The notes under the pieces: generated by a model
What the model saw: only the letters and a program-made list of their open reading frames with translations
Told to the model about the DNA's origin: nothing
The model's database searches: none
NCBI RefSeq assembly: GCF_015709455.1
Contig: NZ_JADNQW010000005.1
Location: 2,596,501 to 2,660,500, forward strand
Direction: 5' to 3'
Length of the DNA: 64,000 bases
From: Methylosinus sp. H3A
GTDB taxonomy: Bacteria > Pseudomonadota > Alphaproteobacteria > Rhizobiales > Beijerinckiaceae
Part shown: positions 28,230 through 37,131 of the stretch, in pieces
How the letters are laid out: each line of letters starts with the position of its first letter
How positions within the stretch are numbered: position 1 is the first letter of the stretch
Translations under genes and position numbers: made by a program

Positions 28230-28637
28230 TCAGAGGCGCGCGGGCGGGCCGCGCGCCCCGAATACGACGCTCGCGACGAGGAGGCGAGCCGTCGATTCGC
28301 GCGGCCAGCGCGAAGACGAGCGCATCGACCATGGGTAGGGAAAGGCGCGAGCGAATGCGGCCTCGAGACATGCGGCGTCATGCGCGGCGCAGCCGAGCGC
28401 GCAACATTCGAGAGTGCGGCAAGTTCGCTTGTGAAGCGGATCGTCGGCCGCTCCGCCCATCGCGGTCGAAGCGCAGATCGGCGGGAGGGAGAGGCCAGTC
28501 TCGACGAATGTTTGGATGCGTAGAAAAAGCGGTGATTGAAGGACGATGACGCAGAGCAGGGCCGCGACGCTTTTCGACACGTGGCGACTCGCGAACAATC
28601 GGCCGAAGATCCGCTGCATGGCGATGAGATATAGCAT
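28230..28637 (-). CDS. Small Cys-rich membrane/secreted protein (DUF2946-like?)
   Basis: The 135-residue product has one N-terminal hydrophobic segment (about 22-40, SVAALLCVIVLQSPLFL), then a Cys-rich part (ICAST, TCRTLECCALGCAAHDAAC) with seven or so Cys, and ends GARGPPARL. This is the style of DUF2946-type proteins found near metal and TonB genes, but I cannot confirm the family. The protein at 47837-48232 shares the same plan (hydrophobic start with VLQ, ICxT, a CC-xx-C cluster, GARAPP end). An ATG at 28619 is an alternative start. It lies 284 bases upstream of the ECF sigma gene on the same strand. Confidence 0.55.
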   Translation of the reverse strand: MLYLIAMQRIFGRLFASRHVSKSVAALLCVIVLQSPLFLRIQTFVETGLSLPPICASTAMGGAADDPLHKRTCRTLECCALGCAAHDAACLEAAFARAFPYPWSMRSSSRWPRESTARLLVASVVFGARGPPARL

Positions 28638-28800
28638 TGACGCCGCTCGTATACAACTAATACGTGTTTTGTTACATACAGAAGCCTACAGACGAAACAC
28701 GTCGCCGATGCGACAAGCCTCGAAGAAGCGGGCGCCTTCTCGCTTTGCGTCGTCGTCGGATAAAAAAGCCTTTGCCGCGCCGCTGAGCGAGGCGAGCGCC

Positions 28801-30177
28801 TCAGGCTGCGCGCCAGCGCTCGGAGTCGGCGATGAATTCGCCGATCGCGTCGGCGATATAGGCGATATGATCGTCCGTCAGTCCTGGATAGACGCCGACC
28901 CAGAAGGTGCGACGCATGACGACGTCGGTGGCGGCGAGCGCGCCGGCGACGCGATGTGGGCGGTCTTTCATATAGGGCTGGCGCAGCAGATTGCCGCCGA
29001 ACAGCAGCCGCGATCCGATGCGGCGCTCGGCGAGATGACGCAGCAGAGCCTCGCGCTCGAAGGGGGCCTCCTCGCGCAAGGTCAGCGCGAAGCCGAACCA
29101 GGACGGATCGCTGCGCGGCGTCGCCTCGGGCAGGATGAATATATTTTCGTATCGACGCAGCGCGTCTGTCAGCGACGCGAAATTGCGCTTGCGCGCCGCG
29201 ATGAAGCCCGGCAGCCGCTCCATCTGCGCCAGCGCCACGGCGGCCTGCATATCGGTGATCTTCAGATTATAGCCGAGATGCTGATAGACATATTTGTGAT
29301 CATAGCCGAAGGGCAGATCGCCCGATTGCCATTCGTAGCGCTTCTTGCAAGTGTCGTCCTTGCCCGGCGCGCACCAGCAATCTCGGCCCCAGTCCCGAAA
29401 AGATTCGACGCTGCGGCGCAGCACGGAGCGCGAGGTGAACACCGCGCCGCCTTCGCCCATTGTGATGTGATGCGCGGGATAGAAGCTCAGCGTGCCTATG
29501 TCGCCGAATGTGCCGACCTGGCGCCCGTCATAGAGCGAGCCGAGCGCGTCGCAGCAATCCTCGACCAGCCACAGATCGTATTTTTCGGCGATGCGCGTCA
29601 CCTCGGCGAGATCGAAAGGATTGCCGAGCGTATGGGCGATCATTATGGCGCGCGTGCGCGGCGAGATCGCCGCCTCTATGAGATCGGCGCGGATATTGTA
29701 GGTCGGAATGTCGACATCGACGAACACCGGCGTCATCCCATTCTGCAAAATGGGATTGAGCGTCGTCGGAAAGCCGGCGGCGACGGTGATGATCTCGTCG
29801 CCGGGCTGAAGCGCGCGCTCCTTCAGCAGCGGCGAGGTCAGCGCGGTGAGCGCCAGAAGATTGGCCGAGGAGCCGGAATTGGCGGTCAGCGCATGTCTGA
29901 CGCCGATGAACTCCTCCAGAGCCTTCTCGAAGGCCGCATTGAAGCGCCCGGTGGTGAGCCAGAAATCGAGCGCCGAGTCGACGAGCGTCTGCATCTCGCT
30001 TGCGCCATAGACCTTGCCGGACACGGGCACGGCGGAGGTGCCGGGGCGAAACTCCGGCGTCGCATGGGCGATCTCGGCATAGCGGCCGACGAGCGCCAAA
30101 ATCTGCTCGCGCAGCGCCTCCTTCTCGTCCGCCGTTTTGGCGGGGGCTTGCAGGGCTGCTGCGGCGGGCGGGGTCAT
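28801..30177 (-). CDS. rfbH: CDP-6-deoxy-4-keto-hexulose 3-dehydrase (RfbH/AscC)
   Basis: RfbH (E1) removes the C3 hydroxyl of CDP-4-keto-6-deoxyglucose using PMP and a [2Fe-2S] cluster. Both hallmarks are present. The lysine of ordinary DegT aminotransferases is replaced by His in [14 protein letters not shown] (His 236), and the cysteines follow C-x57-C-x1-C-x7-C exactly (Cys 209, 267, 269, 277). Length is 458, slightly long through an Ala/Pro-rich N-terminus. The ATG at 30177 overlaps the rfbG stop (ATGA). The reductase partner E3 (AscD/DdhD) is not in the window. Confidence 0.94.
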   Translation of the reverse strand: MTPPAAAALQAPAKTADEKEALREQILALVGRYAEIAHATPEFRPGTSAVPVSGKVYGASEMQTLVDSALDFWLTTGRFNAAFEKALEEFIGVRHALTANSGSSANLLALTALTSPLLKERALQPGDEIITVAAGFPTTLNPILQNGMTPVFVDVDIPTYNIRADLIEAAISPRTRAIMIAHTLGNPFDLAEVTRIAEKYDLWLVEDCCDALGSLYDGRQVGTFGDIGTLSFYPAHHITMGEGGAVFTSRSVLRRSVESFRDWGRDCWCAPGKDDTCKKRYEWQSGDLPFGYDHKYVYQHLGYNLKITDMQAAVALAQMERLPGFIAARKRNFASLTDALRRYENIFILPEATPRSDPSWFGFALTLREEAPFEREALLRHLAERRIGSRLLFGGNLLRQPYMKDRPHRVAGALAATDVVMRRTFWVGVYPGLTDDHIAYIADAIGEFIADSERWRAA

Positions 30178-31286
30178 GGCGTTGCTCCGGGCGTGCTCGC
30201 GCCGCTTTGCGCGGCGTCCATGCGTCTCTCATAGGCGTCGATCTGGGCGAGCGATGTGGTCGCCGCATCCTCGCCGCGGCGGCGGCGCGATTCCCAATCG
30301 ACGATCGCCTCCAGCGCCTCGAAGATCGACCATTGCGGGCGCCAGCCGAGCCGGCTGCGCGCCTTGGCGGAATCGAGCTTCAGCAAATGCGCCTCATGCG
30401 GCTCGTCGCCGCCGCTCTTGGTCCAGCCGCCGCCCTCGCCATAGGCGCGGCAGAGCGCGTCGGCGATCTCTCCCACCGTGCGCTCGCCGGAGGGATCTGG
30501 ACCGAAATTCCAGGCTTCCGCGAAGGGCGCGCCATCGCTCCACAGACGCTCGGCGAGCGTCAGATAGCCGGCGAGCGGCTCGAGCACATGCTGCCAGGGA
30601 CGCACCGCCCGCGGAAAGCGTATGGCGGCCGTCTCGCCGCGCTCCAGCGCACGCAAAATATCGGGCACGAGCCGATCCGCCGCCCAATCGCCGCCGCCGA
30701 TGACATTTCCGGCGCGGCCCGTGGCCAGCGCCGCTCCGCGCGAGGGATGCTCGATCGTCGCGAAATAGGAATTGCGGAAGGAGGCGGCGACGAGCTCCGC
30801 GCAGCCTTTGCTGGCGCTATAGGGGTCGAAGCCGCCCATCGCCTCATTCTCGCGATAGGCCCAGGGCCATTCGCGATTCTCATAGCATTTGTCGCTGGTG
30901 ACGATGACGATGGCGCGCGCCGAAGGCGCGCCGCGCAGCGCCTCGAGCAGATGCGCCGTGCCGAGGGCATTGACCTCGAAGGTCTCGATCGGATTGGCGT
31001 AGGAGTAGCGAACGAGCGGCTGCGCTGCGAGGTGAAAGACGATCTGCGGCTCGAGCTCTCGCACCGCGCGCGCCAGCCGTTCGGCGTCGCGAATGTCGCC
31101 GATGACGCTGGTCGTCTTCTGGTCGAGGCGCGCCAGCGCGAAGAGGCTGGGCTCGGTCGGCGGCGCCAGCGCATAGCCCGCCACATTCGCGCCGAGCCGC
31201 ATGAGCCATAAGGAGAGCCAGCCGCCCTTGAAGCCGGTGTGTCCAGTGACGAGGACGCGCTTGCCGGCCCAGAAGGAGGCGTTCAC
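30174..31286 (-). CDS. rfbG: CDP-glucose 4,6-dehydratase (RfbG)
   Basis: RfbG converts CDP-glucose to CDP-4-keto-6-deoxyglucose. The NAD fold opens [20 protein letters not shown] and the protein carries [14 protein letters not shown], in which the TSDK triad segment is characteristic of this enzyme, and YSASKGCAE (Y-x3-K). The GTG at 31286 overlaps the rfbF stop as GTGA and gives 370 residues; the longer frame to 31364 lies inside rfbF. It is the middle gene of rfbFGH and overlaps rfbH by 4 bases. Confidence 0.93.
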   Translation of the reverse strand: MNASFWAGKRVLVTGHTGFKGGWLSLWLMRLGANVAGYALAPPTEPSLFALARLDQKTTSVIGDIRDAERLARAVRELEPQIVFHLAAQPLVRYSYANPIETFEVNALGTAHLLEALRGAPSARAIVIVTSDKCYENREWPWAYRENEAMGGFDPYSASKGCAELVAASFRNSYFATIEHPSRGAALATGRAGNVIGGGDWAADRLVPDILRALERGETAAIRFPRAVRPWQHVLEPLAGYLTLAERLWSDGAPFAEAWNFGPDPSGERTVGEIADALCRAYGEGGGWTKSGGDEPHEAHLLKLDSAKARSRLGWRPQWSIFEALEAIVDWESRRRRGEDAATTSLAQIDAYERRMDAAQSGASTPGATP

Positions 31287-32056
31287 GCCCAGACCTTCCA
31301 GGGCGCCTCGCCGCCGTTCCACAATTGCTCGAGGAAACGCTTGTCGCGCAGCGTATCCATGCATTGCCAGAAACCGTCATGGCGAAAGGCGCGCAGCTGC
31401 CCATCGGCGGCGATGCGGGTCAGCGGCTGCTGCTCGAGCGCGGTCAAATCGCCGTCGATATAATCGAGCGCCTTCTTCCACATCACGAAGAAGCCGCCAT
31501 TGATCCAGCCGCCATCGCCGCGCGGCTTTTCATCGAAAGAGAGAATGTCGTCGCCATCCATTGTGACGGCGCCGAAGCGGCCGGGCGGACGCACCACGGT
31601 CATGGTCGCGAGCCGGCCATGGGCGCGGTGATAATCGATCTCGCCAGCGATATCGATATCGGCGACGCCATCGCCATAGGTCAGGCAGAAGGGCTCGTTA
31701 TCGGGGAGATAATCCGCGATGCGCTTGAGGCGCCCGCCGGTCATCGTCTCTATGCCGGTGTCGACCAGCGTGATCCGCCAAGGCTCGGCCATTTTATTAT
31801 GGACGATCGTCTTGTTCTCGGCGAGATCGAAGGTGACGTCGCTCATATGCAGGAAGTAGTTGGTGAAATAGTCCTTGATGAAATAGCCTCTATAGCCGAG
31901 GCAGACGATGAACTCATTGACCCCGTGCTGCGAGTATATTTTCATTATGTGCCACAGGATCGGCTTGCCGCCGATCTCGATCATGGGCTTGGGGCGATTG
32001 TCGGTCTCCTCGCTGAGGCGCGTGCCGAGACCGCCTGCGAATATTACGGCCTTCAC
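31283..32056 (-). CDS. rfbF: Glucose-1-phosphate cytidylyltransferase (RfbF)
   Basis: RfbF makes CDP-glucose from CTP and glucose-1-phosphate, committing the sugar to the CDP-dideoxyhexose branch. The 257-residue protein begins MKAVIFAGGLGTRLSEETD and has KPMIEIGGKPILWHIMKIYS, CLGYRGYFIKDYF, LTYGDGVADID and FDEKPRGDGGWINGGFFV, all typical of the family. It is the first gene of the minus-strand operon rfbFGH, with stop and start overlaps throughout. Confidence 0.95.
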   Translation of the reverse strand: MKAVIFAGGLGTRLSEETDNRPKPMIEIGGKPILWHIMKIYSQHGVNEFIVCLGYRGYFIKDYFTNYFLHMSDVTFDLAENKTIVHNKMAEPWRITLVDTGIETMTGGRLKRIADYLPDNEPFCLTYGDGVADIDIAGEIDYHRAHGRLATMTVVRPPGRFGAVTMDGDDILSFDEKPRGDGGWINGGFFVMWKKALDYIDGDLTALEQQPLTRIAADGQLRAFRHDGFWQCMDTLRDKRFLEQLWNGGEAPWKVWA

Positions 32057-32359
32057 GCGCGGTCTCCTCGAGAATGCGAGGGCGGTCCTCGGCGAATCGG
32101 GACGCGCCTTTCACGCAGTCTAGCCGCGCGCCTTGCGCGAGCCTGTCGCTCGGCGCGATAGGCTTGGGGCGGAATCCTTGCGTCCTCTTGTGCGTGGGCG
32201 CACATTATCCCGCATTGTGGCGGGCGAGAAAGCCGCTCGGCGATCGACGCGGATTTTGTGGCCCGAGGGTCCGAATCGTTCAGATCGTCCTCCTTCGATC
32301 GTCGGATCGGTCAAAGGAGGATTTGAGCAGTCGTCTCGATCGAGGGCGGGGGGCCGCGA
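32057..32359. other. Divergent gap between rfbF and the peptidase gene
   Basis: No gene is supported in these 303 bases. A strong ribosome-site-like AAAGGAGG (32313-32320) is followed only by a frame that is out of register with the peptidase, so it does not decide a start. Promoters for both flanking genes are expected here. Confidence 0.4.
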
Positions 32360-33361
32360 ATGCGTTGGTGTATCTGCAAGTCGCACGGAATCATCGACTA
32401 TCGTTCCGCGGATGCGCCGCCGGCGCGCAAGCCGGACGAGGTTCGAATTTCCGAATCGGTCGGCCTCGGCGGCGTCAATTCCTATTCGGACGTGCTGAAA
32501 ATTCAGCAGCTTCTCGATAAGATTCCGAAGATCAACGGCGGTCCCGCGTCACTGCTGGCGACAGACGGCATATGCGGGCCGCTGACGAGAGGCGCCATTC
32601 TCGACTTCCAAAAGAAGCAGTTTCCGGCAAATCCGCAATTCCATGACGGCTGGCGCCCGGATGGACGCGTCGATCCAGGAAAATGGACGATCGACAAGAG
32701 GAATGTCATCGCCAATTGGGGGAGCCGAACCGATTTGCTGGAGATCGCGCGGAAACAGGCTCCGGTCGCGCGAGCGCGGGTGATGAACGCCCTCCACCGC
32801 CTTTCGGTCGTGCGGTCCTCCTACGCATTGCCGAGCTCGCTATTCTCCAACGCGCAGCTGAAACGCGAGGCGGATTGGCATTTCAAATTCCACAAGTCGG
32901 CCTATCCGTTAGAGAATATCGACGCGGTGTCGACGGTCTACCAGAGGATGAACGCCGCCCTGAGCAGATTCATCGCCGGCAGCTTCCCGCTTTTCCAACT
33001 ATCGGATCACTATCGCGAGGACGCTCTCGCCTACGCGCATGTGGGCGGGTATTCTTTCAGCATCGCAGAAATCGAATCCGGCGAGCAGGGCGCATATGTC
33101 TATGTCGCCAACGAGCGGTTCGGCAGCCTCCCGGTGATCATCCACGAGCTGGGTCACTATTGTGGCGGCCGTTTCCGATCCGGGAGCGTGATCGATCACG
33201 TCAGCACGCCGCATCCCAAGCCGAATGGGGCGGCGCGCGAAGCGGGAAAACACGACTACCGGCGCATGACGCCGGAGGAAGCACTGAACAACGTCTATAG
33301 CTATCAGGTCTACGCCTTGCCGGAGATGGGCTATGGCCCGCCCGAGTCGGGCCCGATCTGA
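32360..33361 (+). CDS. Peptidoglycan-binding domain protein with aspzincin-like (M35) zinc peptidase domain
   Basis: This 333-residue protein combines two parts. Residues about 35-105 resemble a peptidoglycan-binding helical domain (YSDVLKIQQLLDKI, LATDGICGPLTRGAILDFQKK). The C-terminal part has a zinc motif HELGHYCGG (His 262, Glu 263, His 266) followed by KHDYRRM (Asp 299) and EEALNNVYSYQVYAL (307-321), which echo the third-ligand Asp and the NADSYxxF ending of aspzincins such as deuterolysin and LysM-type metallopeptidases. No signal peptide is evident. The N-terminus MRWCICK is unusual. Codon use looks somewhat less GC-biased than its neighbours. A secreted or effector-like peptidase acting at the cell wall is inference. 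Confidence 0.6.
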   Translation: MRWCICKSHGIIDYRSADAPPARKPDEVRISESVGLGGVNSYSDVLKIQQLLDKIPKINGGPASLLATDGICGPLTRGAILDFQKKQFPANPQFHDGWRPDGRVDPGKWTIDKRNVIANWGSRTDLLEIARKQAPVARARVMNALHRLSVVRSSYALPSSLFSNAQLKREADWHFKFHKSAYPLENIDAVSTVYQRMNAALSRFIAGSFPLFQLSDHYREDALAYAHVGGYSFSIAEIESGEQGAYVYVANERFGSLPVIIHELGHYCGGRFRSGSVIDHVSTPHPKPNGAAREAGKHDYRRMTPEEALNNVYSYQVYALPEMGYGPPESGPI

Positions 33362-33404
33362 GCGCGCGGTCGGAGCCGGCCGGCGAGCCGAGGCGGCGTC
33401 AGGG

Positions 33405-33419
33405 TTAATCGCCCCTTAA
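33405..33419 (+). promoter_or_regulatory. CtrA-type binding site upstream of ftsK
   Basis: TTAA-TCGCCCC-TTAA is a perfect match to the alphaproteobacterial CtrA consensus TTAA-N7-TTAA. It lies about 95 bases before the ftsK start in a GC-rich gap where such a match is unlikely by chance. Cell-cycle control of ftsK would follow. Confidence 0.65.
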
Positions 33420-33513
33420 CCCCGCCTGCCTACCCTCGGCCGTCACGTCAGGTGAGGACGCCCCCATCCGGGGCTTTTCGCTGTTTTCGATCGCACGAGT
33501 GGGCTCGTTCGTC

Positions 33514-36042
33514 ATGATGCGCAGCAACGCATTCCGTCACGTCTCCGAGCCGGTTCGCGAATTCACGGCGCGGCGGGCTGCGGAGCTCGCCGGCGCGGCG
33601 CTCATCGCGGCGTCGGTCGCAGCGGCTCTGGCGCTCGTCTCCTGGTCGGCGCGCGATCCCTCCTTCAACCATGCGACCACTGGGCGGGTGCGCAATCTGC
33701 TCGGCTCCGGCGGCGCGGTCGCCGCCGATATTTTGATGCAGATGCTCGGTCTCGCGGCGATCGCGGCGATACTGCCGCTCGCCGCCCAGGGCCTGCGGCT
33801 GGTCACGCAGCGCGCGCTGCATCGGCCACTGCTGCGCTTCGGCCTGTGGATCGTCGGCGCGCTTTCGGCGGCGGCGGTCGTCTCGCTTTTGCCCGTCACC
33901 GATCGCTGGCCGCTGCCCACAGGGCTCGGCGGCGTGCTCGGCGACGCCGTGCTGGCGTTGCCGCGCCGCTTCTTCGGCGAATCGGCGGCGGCCATGGCCG
34001 TGGTTGCGCTGATCGGCGCCGGGACCGCCATTCTCGCCCTCACCGGCGCCGCCGGCTTTGGTTTCGAGCCGTCCGCGACGAGCCATCCGGAGGACGAGCC
34101 CGTCGAGCGCCGCGTCGACGAAGACGAGGACGACGAGCCGGGCGTCGCCATCGTGTCGCTCGGCGCGCTCATTCACGCGGGTCTGACGATCAAGACGCTC
34201 GTCTCGCGCCGCCTCGCCGCGCTTCTGTCGCGCCGCAGCAAGCCGGTCGAATTCGATGAGCCCTCGGGGCCGCCGCTGCTCTCCGCCCGCCGCGAGCCGG
34301 TTTTCGACGCTTTCTCCTTCGTCCCGCCGCCGGCGCCCGCGCGCGCCGCCGCAGCGGCCGCCGCGCCGCGCGAGGAAGATTACGACGAGCCGCCGCAGCC
34401 CTCGGCGCGCGTGATGGAGCCGGTCGGGCCGCTGAAGCAGGGCAAGCGCGTGATGCGCGAGCGCCAGCCCACTCTGTTCGAGAGCCGCAATGAGCAGCAT
34501 CGCTACGAGCTGCCGCCGCTGCTGCTGCTGAGCGAGCCCAAGAAACAGGCGGCCGCCGCCAAAATCTCGCAGGATGCGCTGGAGCAGAACGCGCGTTTGC
34601 TCGAGGGCGTGCTCGAGGATTTCGGCGTCAAGGGCGAGATCATCAATGTGCGTCCCGGCCCGGTGGTCACGCTCTATGAGCTGGAGCCCGCGCCGGGGAT
34701 CAAATCGTCTCGCGTGATCGGCCTCGCCGACGATATCGCCCGGTCGATGTCGGCGGTCTCGGCGCGCGTCGCCGTCGTCTCCGGCCGCAACGCCATCGGC
34801 ATAGAGCTGCCGAACCAACGCCGCGAGACCGTCTTCCTGCGCGAGCTGCTCGCCTGCGAGGATTTCGAGAAGACCAAGCATCGCCTAGCCATTGCGCTCG
34901 GCAAGACGATCGGCGGCGAGCCGGTCATCGTCGATCTCGCGCGCATGCCGCATCTTCTCGTCGCCGGCACGACGGGCTCGGGCAAATCCGTCGCCATCAA
35001 CACCATGATTCTGTCGCTGCTCTACCGGATGAAGCCGGAAGAATGCCGCCTCATCATGGTCGACCCCAAAATGCTGGAGCTCTCGGTCTACGACAACATT
35101 CCCCATCTGCTGACGCCCGTCGTCACCGACCCCAAAAAGGCGGTGGTGGCCCTCAAATGGGCGGTGCGCGAGATGGAGGACCGCTACAAGAAAATGTCCA
35201 AGCTCGGCGTGCGCAATATAGAGGGCTTCAACCAGCGCGTCGTCGAGGCGCAGGCGAAAGGCGAGGTCATCACCCGCACGGTGCAGACCGGCTTCGACCG
35301 CGAGACCGGCGAAGCCATTTTCGAGCGCGAGGAGATGGAACTGCATCCGATCCCCTTCATCGTCGTCATCGTCGACGAGATGGCGGATCTGATGCTGGTC
35401 GCCGGCAAGGACATAGAGGGCGCGATCCAGCGTCTCGCGCAAATGGCGCGCGCAGCCGGCATTCACCTCATAATGGCGACGCAGCGTCCCTCGGTCGACG
35501 TCATCACCGGCACGATCAAAGCGAATTTCCCGACGCGCATCTCCTTCCAGGTGACGTCGAAGATCGACAGCCGCACCATTCTCGGCGAGCAGGGTGCCGA
35601 GCAGCTCTTGGGCCAGGGCGACATGCTCTATATGGCCGGCGGCGGCCGCATCTCGCGCGTGCATGGGCCCTTCGTCTCGGACACCGAGGTCGAGAAGATC
35701 GTCGCGCATTTGAAGACGCAAGGTCAGCCGCAATATCTCGACGCCATCACCACGGAGGAGGAGCCCTCCGACGAGGCCGTGGAGAGCGCGGCGCCGGGCT
35801 CCATGGATGCGGAGGAGGGCGCCGATCTCTACGATCGCGCCGTGGCGATCGTGCTGCGCGACCGCAAATGCTCGACGAGCTACATTCAGCGCCGCCTGTC
35901 CATCGGCTACAACAAGGCCGCGTCATTGGTGGAGCAGATGGAGCGCGAGGGCGTGGTGGGCCAGGCCAATCACGCCGGCAAGCGCGAGATTCTCGTGGGC
36001 GGCGGGATAGACCGCGGGGCGTTCGATATAGACGCGGCGTGA
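33514..36042 (+). CDS. ftsK: DNA translocase FtsK
   Basis: FtsK anchors in the septum and pumps chromosomal DNA to allow dimer resolution and division. The 842-residue protein has about four N-terminal membrane helices (first 180 residues), an acidic and Pro/Ala-rich linker, and the RecA-type motor with Walker A GTTGSGKS (485-492) and Walker [11 protein letters not shown]. The C-terminal gamma winged helix ([21 protein letters not shown]) that reads KOPS sites is complete. An in-frame GTG at 33499 is the upstream alternative; ATGs at 33514 and 33517 are more plausible, but no clear ribosome site decides. A CtrA box lies upstream. Confidence 0.96.
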   Translation: MMRSNAFRHVSEPVREFTARRAAELAGAALIAASVAAALALVSWSARDPSFNHATTGRVRNLLGSGGAVAADILMQMLGLAAIAAILPLAAQGLRLVTQRALHRPLLRFGLWIVGALSAAAVVSLLPVTDRWPLPTGLGGVLGDAVLALPRRFFGESAAAMAVVALIGAGTAILALTGAAGFGFEPSATSHPEDEPVERRVDEDEDDEPGVAIVSLGALIHAGLTIKTLVSRRLAALLSRRSKPVEFDEPSGPPLLSARREPVFDAFSFVPPPAPARAAAAAAAPREEDYDEPPQPSARVMEPVGPLKQGKRVMRERQPTLFESRNEQHRYELPPLLLLSEPKKQAAAAKISQDALEQNARLLEGVLEDFGVKGEIINVRPGPVVTLYELEPAPGIKSSRVIGLADDIARSMSAVSARVAVVSGRNAIGIELPNQRRETVFLRELLACEDFEKTKHRLAIALGKTIGGEPVIVDLARMPHLLVAGTTGSGKSVAINTMILSLLYRMKPEECRLIMVDPKMLELSVYDNIPHLLTPVVTDPKKAVVALKWAVREMEDRYKKMSKLGVRNIEGFNQRVVEAQAKGEVITRTVQTGFDRETGEAIFEREEMELHPIPFIVVIVDEMADLMLVAGKDIEGAIQRLAQMARAAGIHLIMATQRPSVDVITGTIKANFPTRISFQVTSKIDSRTILGEQGAEQLLGQGDMLYMAGGGRISRVHGPFVSDTEVEKIVAHLKTQGQPQYLDAITTEEEPSDEAVESAAPGSMDAEEGADLYDRAVAIVLRDRKCSTSYIQRRLSIGYNKAASLVEQMEREGVVGQANHAGKREILVGGGIDRGAFDIDAA

Positions 36043-36222
36043 GGGATTTCTGCTTCGCTTGTCGATGACGGAAGGGACGCGCCTCGAGAGGCGGACGGTC
36101 GACGTCAGGGCGACGCAATCGATCTCGCCGAATATGATCCAACATTAGCCATATCGCCGTCCTAGTGAGGACGGCGCACGGCCCCGATCGGCCGCGCCGA
36201 ATCGTCCGGAGCACCCAATCCT

Positions 36223-37110
36223 GTGAAATCGCCTCTCGCCGCCGCGCTGGTCCTCGCCCTTCTCGCCGCCTCCGGCGCTCAGGCCGTGGAGCAGACGAAA
36301 AAGCCGCCGGCCGCCAAGGCTCAGGCGGGCAAGCCGGCGGCCAAGGGCAAGCCGGTCGCCGACGCCAAAGCGAAGCCGAAGCCCGCTGATCCCAAAACCG
36401 CGCAGGCCAAGCCTGCCGACCCCAAGCCGGCCGACCCCAAAGCCGCCGCTCCCGCCGCCAAGCCGCCCGCTCCCGCGGTTCCGGACGCCGCCAAAGCGGC
36501 CATAGGCGCCGCCGCCGTGGGCGGAGCCGCGGCCGCCGTCGCTGTCGCGGCCCAGCCGCAGGCGCCCTTGACGCGCGAGGAGGCGATCAAGCGCGCCGAG
36601 GCCTCCCTCAACTCCTCTCCCGTCATGACGGCCGATTTCGTGCAGATCGGCGGCGACGGCCGCAGAGCCGAGGGCAAGCTCTATGTCCATAAGGTCGGGC
36701 GCATGCGCTTCGAATATGCGCAGCCGGCGACGATGGAGGTCGTCTCCGACGGCTCGCAGGTCGCCGTGCGCGATCGCAAGCTCAATACGCAGGATCTCTA
36801 TTTCATCTCGCAGACGCCGCTGAAATTCCTGCTCAATGAGAAGATCGACCTCGAGAAGGACGTGAAGCTCGTCGATGTCGTCATCGACGACGCCGGCGCC
36901 TCCATCTCCATCGAGGACAAGGCGACCTTCGGCGGCACGTCGAAAATCAAGCTGATCTTCGATTCCAAGACATTCACGCTGAAGCAGTGGCAGGTCTCCG
37001 ACCCGCAGGGCTATGAGACTCTGGTGTCGCTCTTCAACGTCGACCGCAGCCGCTCGCCGGACCCCAATCTGTTCAAGATCGACAAGGGCTCGCTGCTCGA
37101 TTTCCATTGA
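36223..37110 (+). CDS. LolA-like outer-membrane lipoprotein carrier with Ala/Pro/Lys-rich linker
   Basis: The 295-residue protein starts at a GTG with a clear signal peptide (KSPLAAALVLALLAASGAQA). A repetitive low-complexity linker follows (about 22-115; PADPK-type repeats and Ala runs). The C-terminal domain (about 118-295) matches the LolA/LolB half-barrel: MTADFVQIGGDGRRAEGKLYVHK, GRMRFEY, VVSDGSQVAVRDRK, and KQWQVSDPQGYETLVSLF. LolA ferries lipoproteins across the periplasm; the alphaproteobacterial forms often have such an extension. It lies downstream of ftsK, a common placement. The linker may span peptidoglycan (inference). Confidence 0.8.
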   Translation: MKSPLAAALVLALLAASGAQAVEQTKKPPAAKAQAGKPAAKGKPVADAKAKPKPADPKTAQAKPADPKPADPKAAAPAAKPPAPAVPDAAKAAIGAAAVGGAAAAVAVAAQPQAPLTREEAIKRAEASLNSSPVMTADFVQIGGDGRRAEGKLYVHKVGRMRFEYAQPATMEVVSDGSQVAVRDRKLNTQDLYFISQTPLKFLLNEKIDLEKDVKLVDVVIDDAGASISIEDKATFGGTSKIKLIFDSKTFTLKQWQVSDPQGYETLVSLFNVDRSRSPDPNLFKIDKGSLLDFH

Positions 37111-37131
37111 GCGGGCGAGCCCTCGCGAGGC

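Noticed and set aside
28546..30234. A 562-codon open frame on the plus strand opposite rfbH
   Set aside because: RfbH is certain from its His and Cys motifs; the opposite frame is a compositional shadow.
32313..32325. AAAGGAGG as the ribosome site of the metallopeptidase
   Set aside because: The only start close behind it (TTG at 32323) is in a different frame from the peptidase, and the in-frame codon there is followed by a stop.
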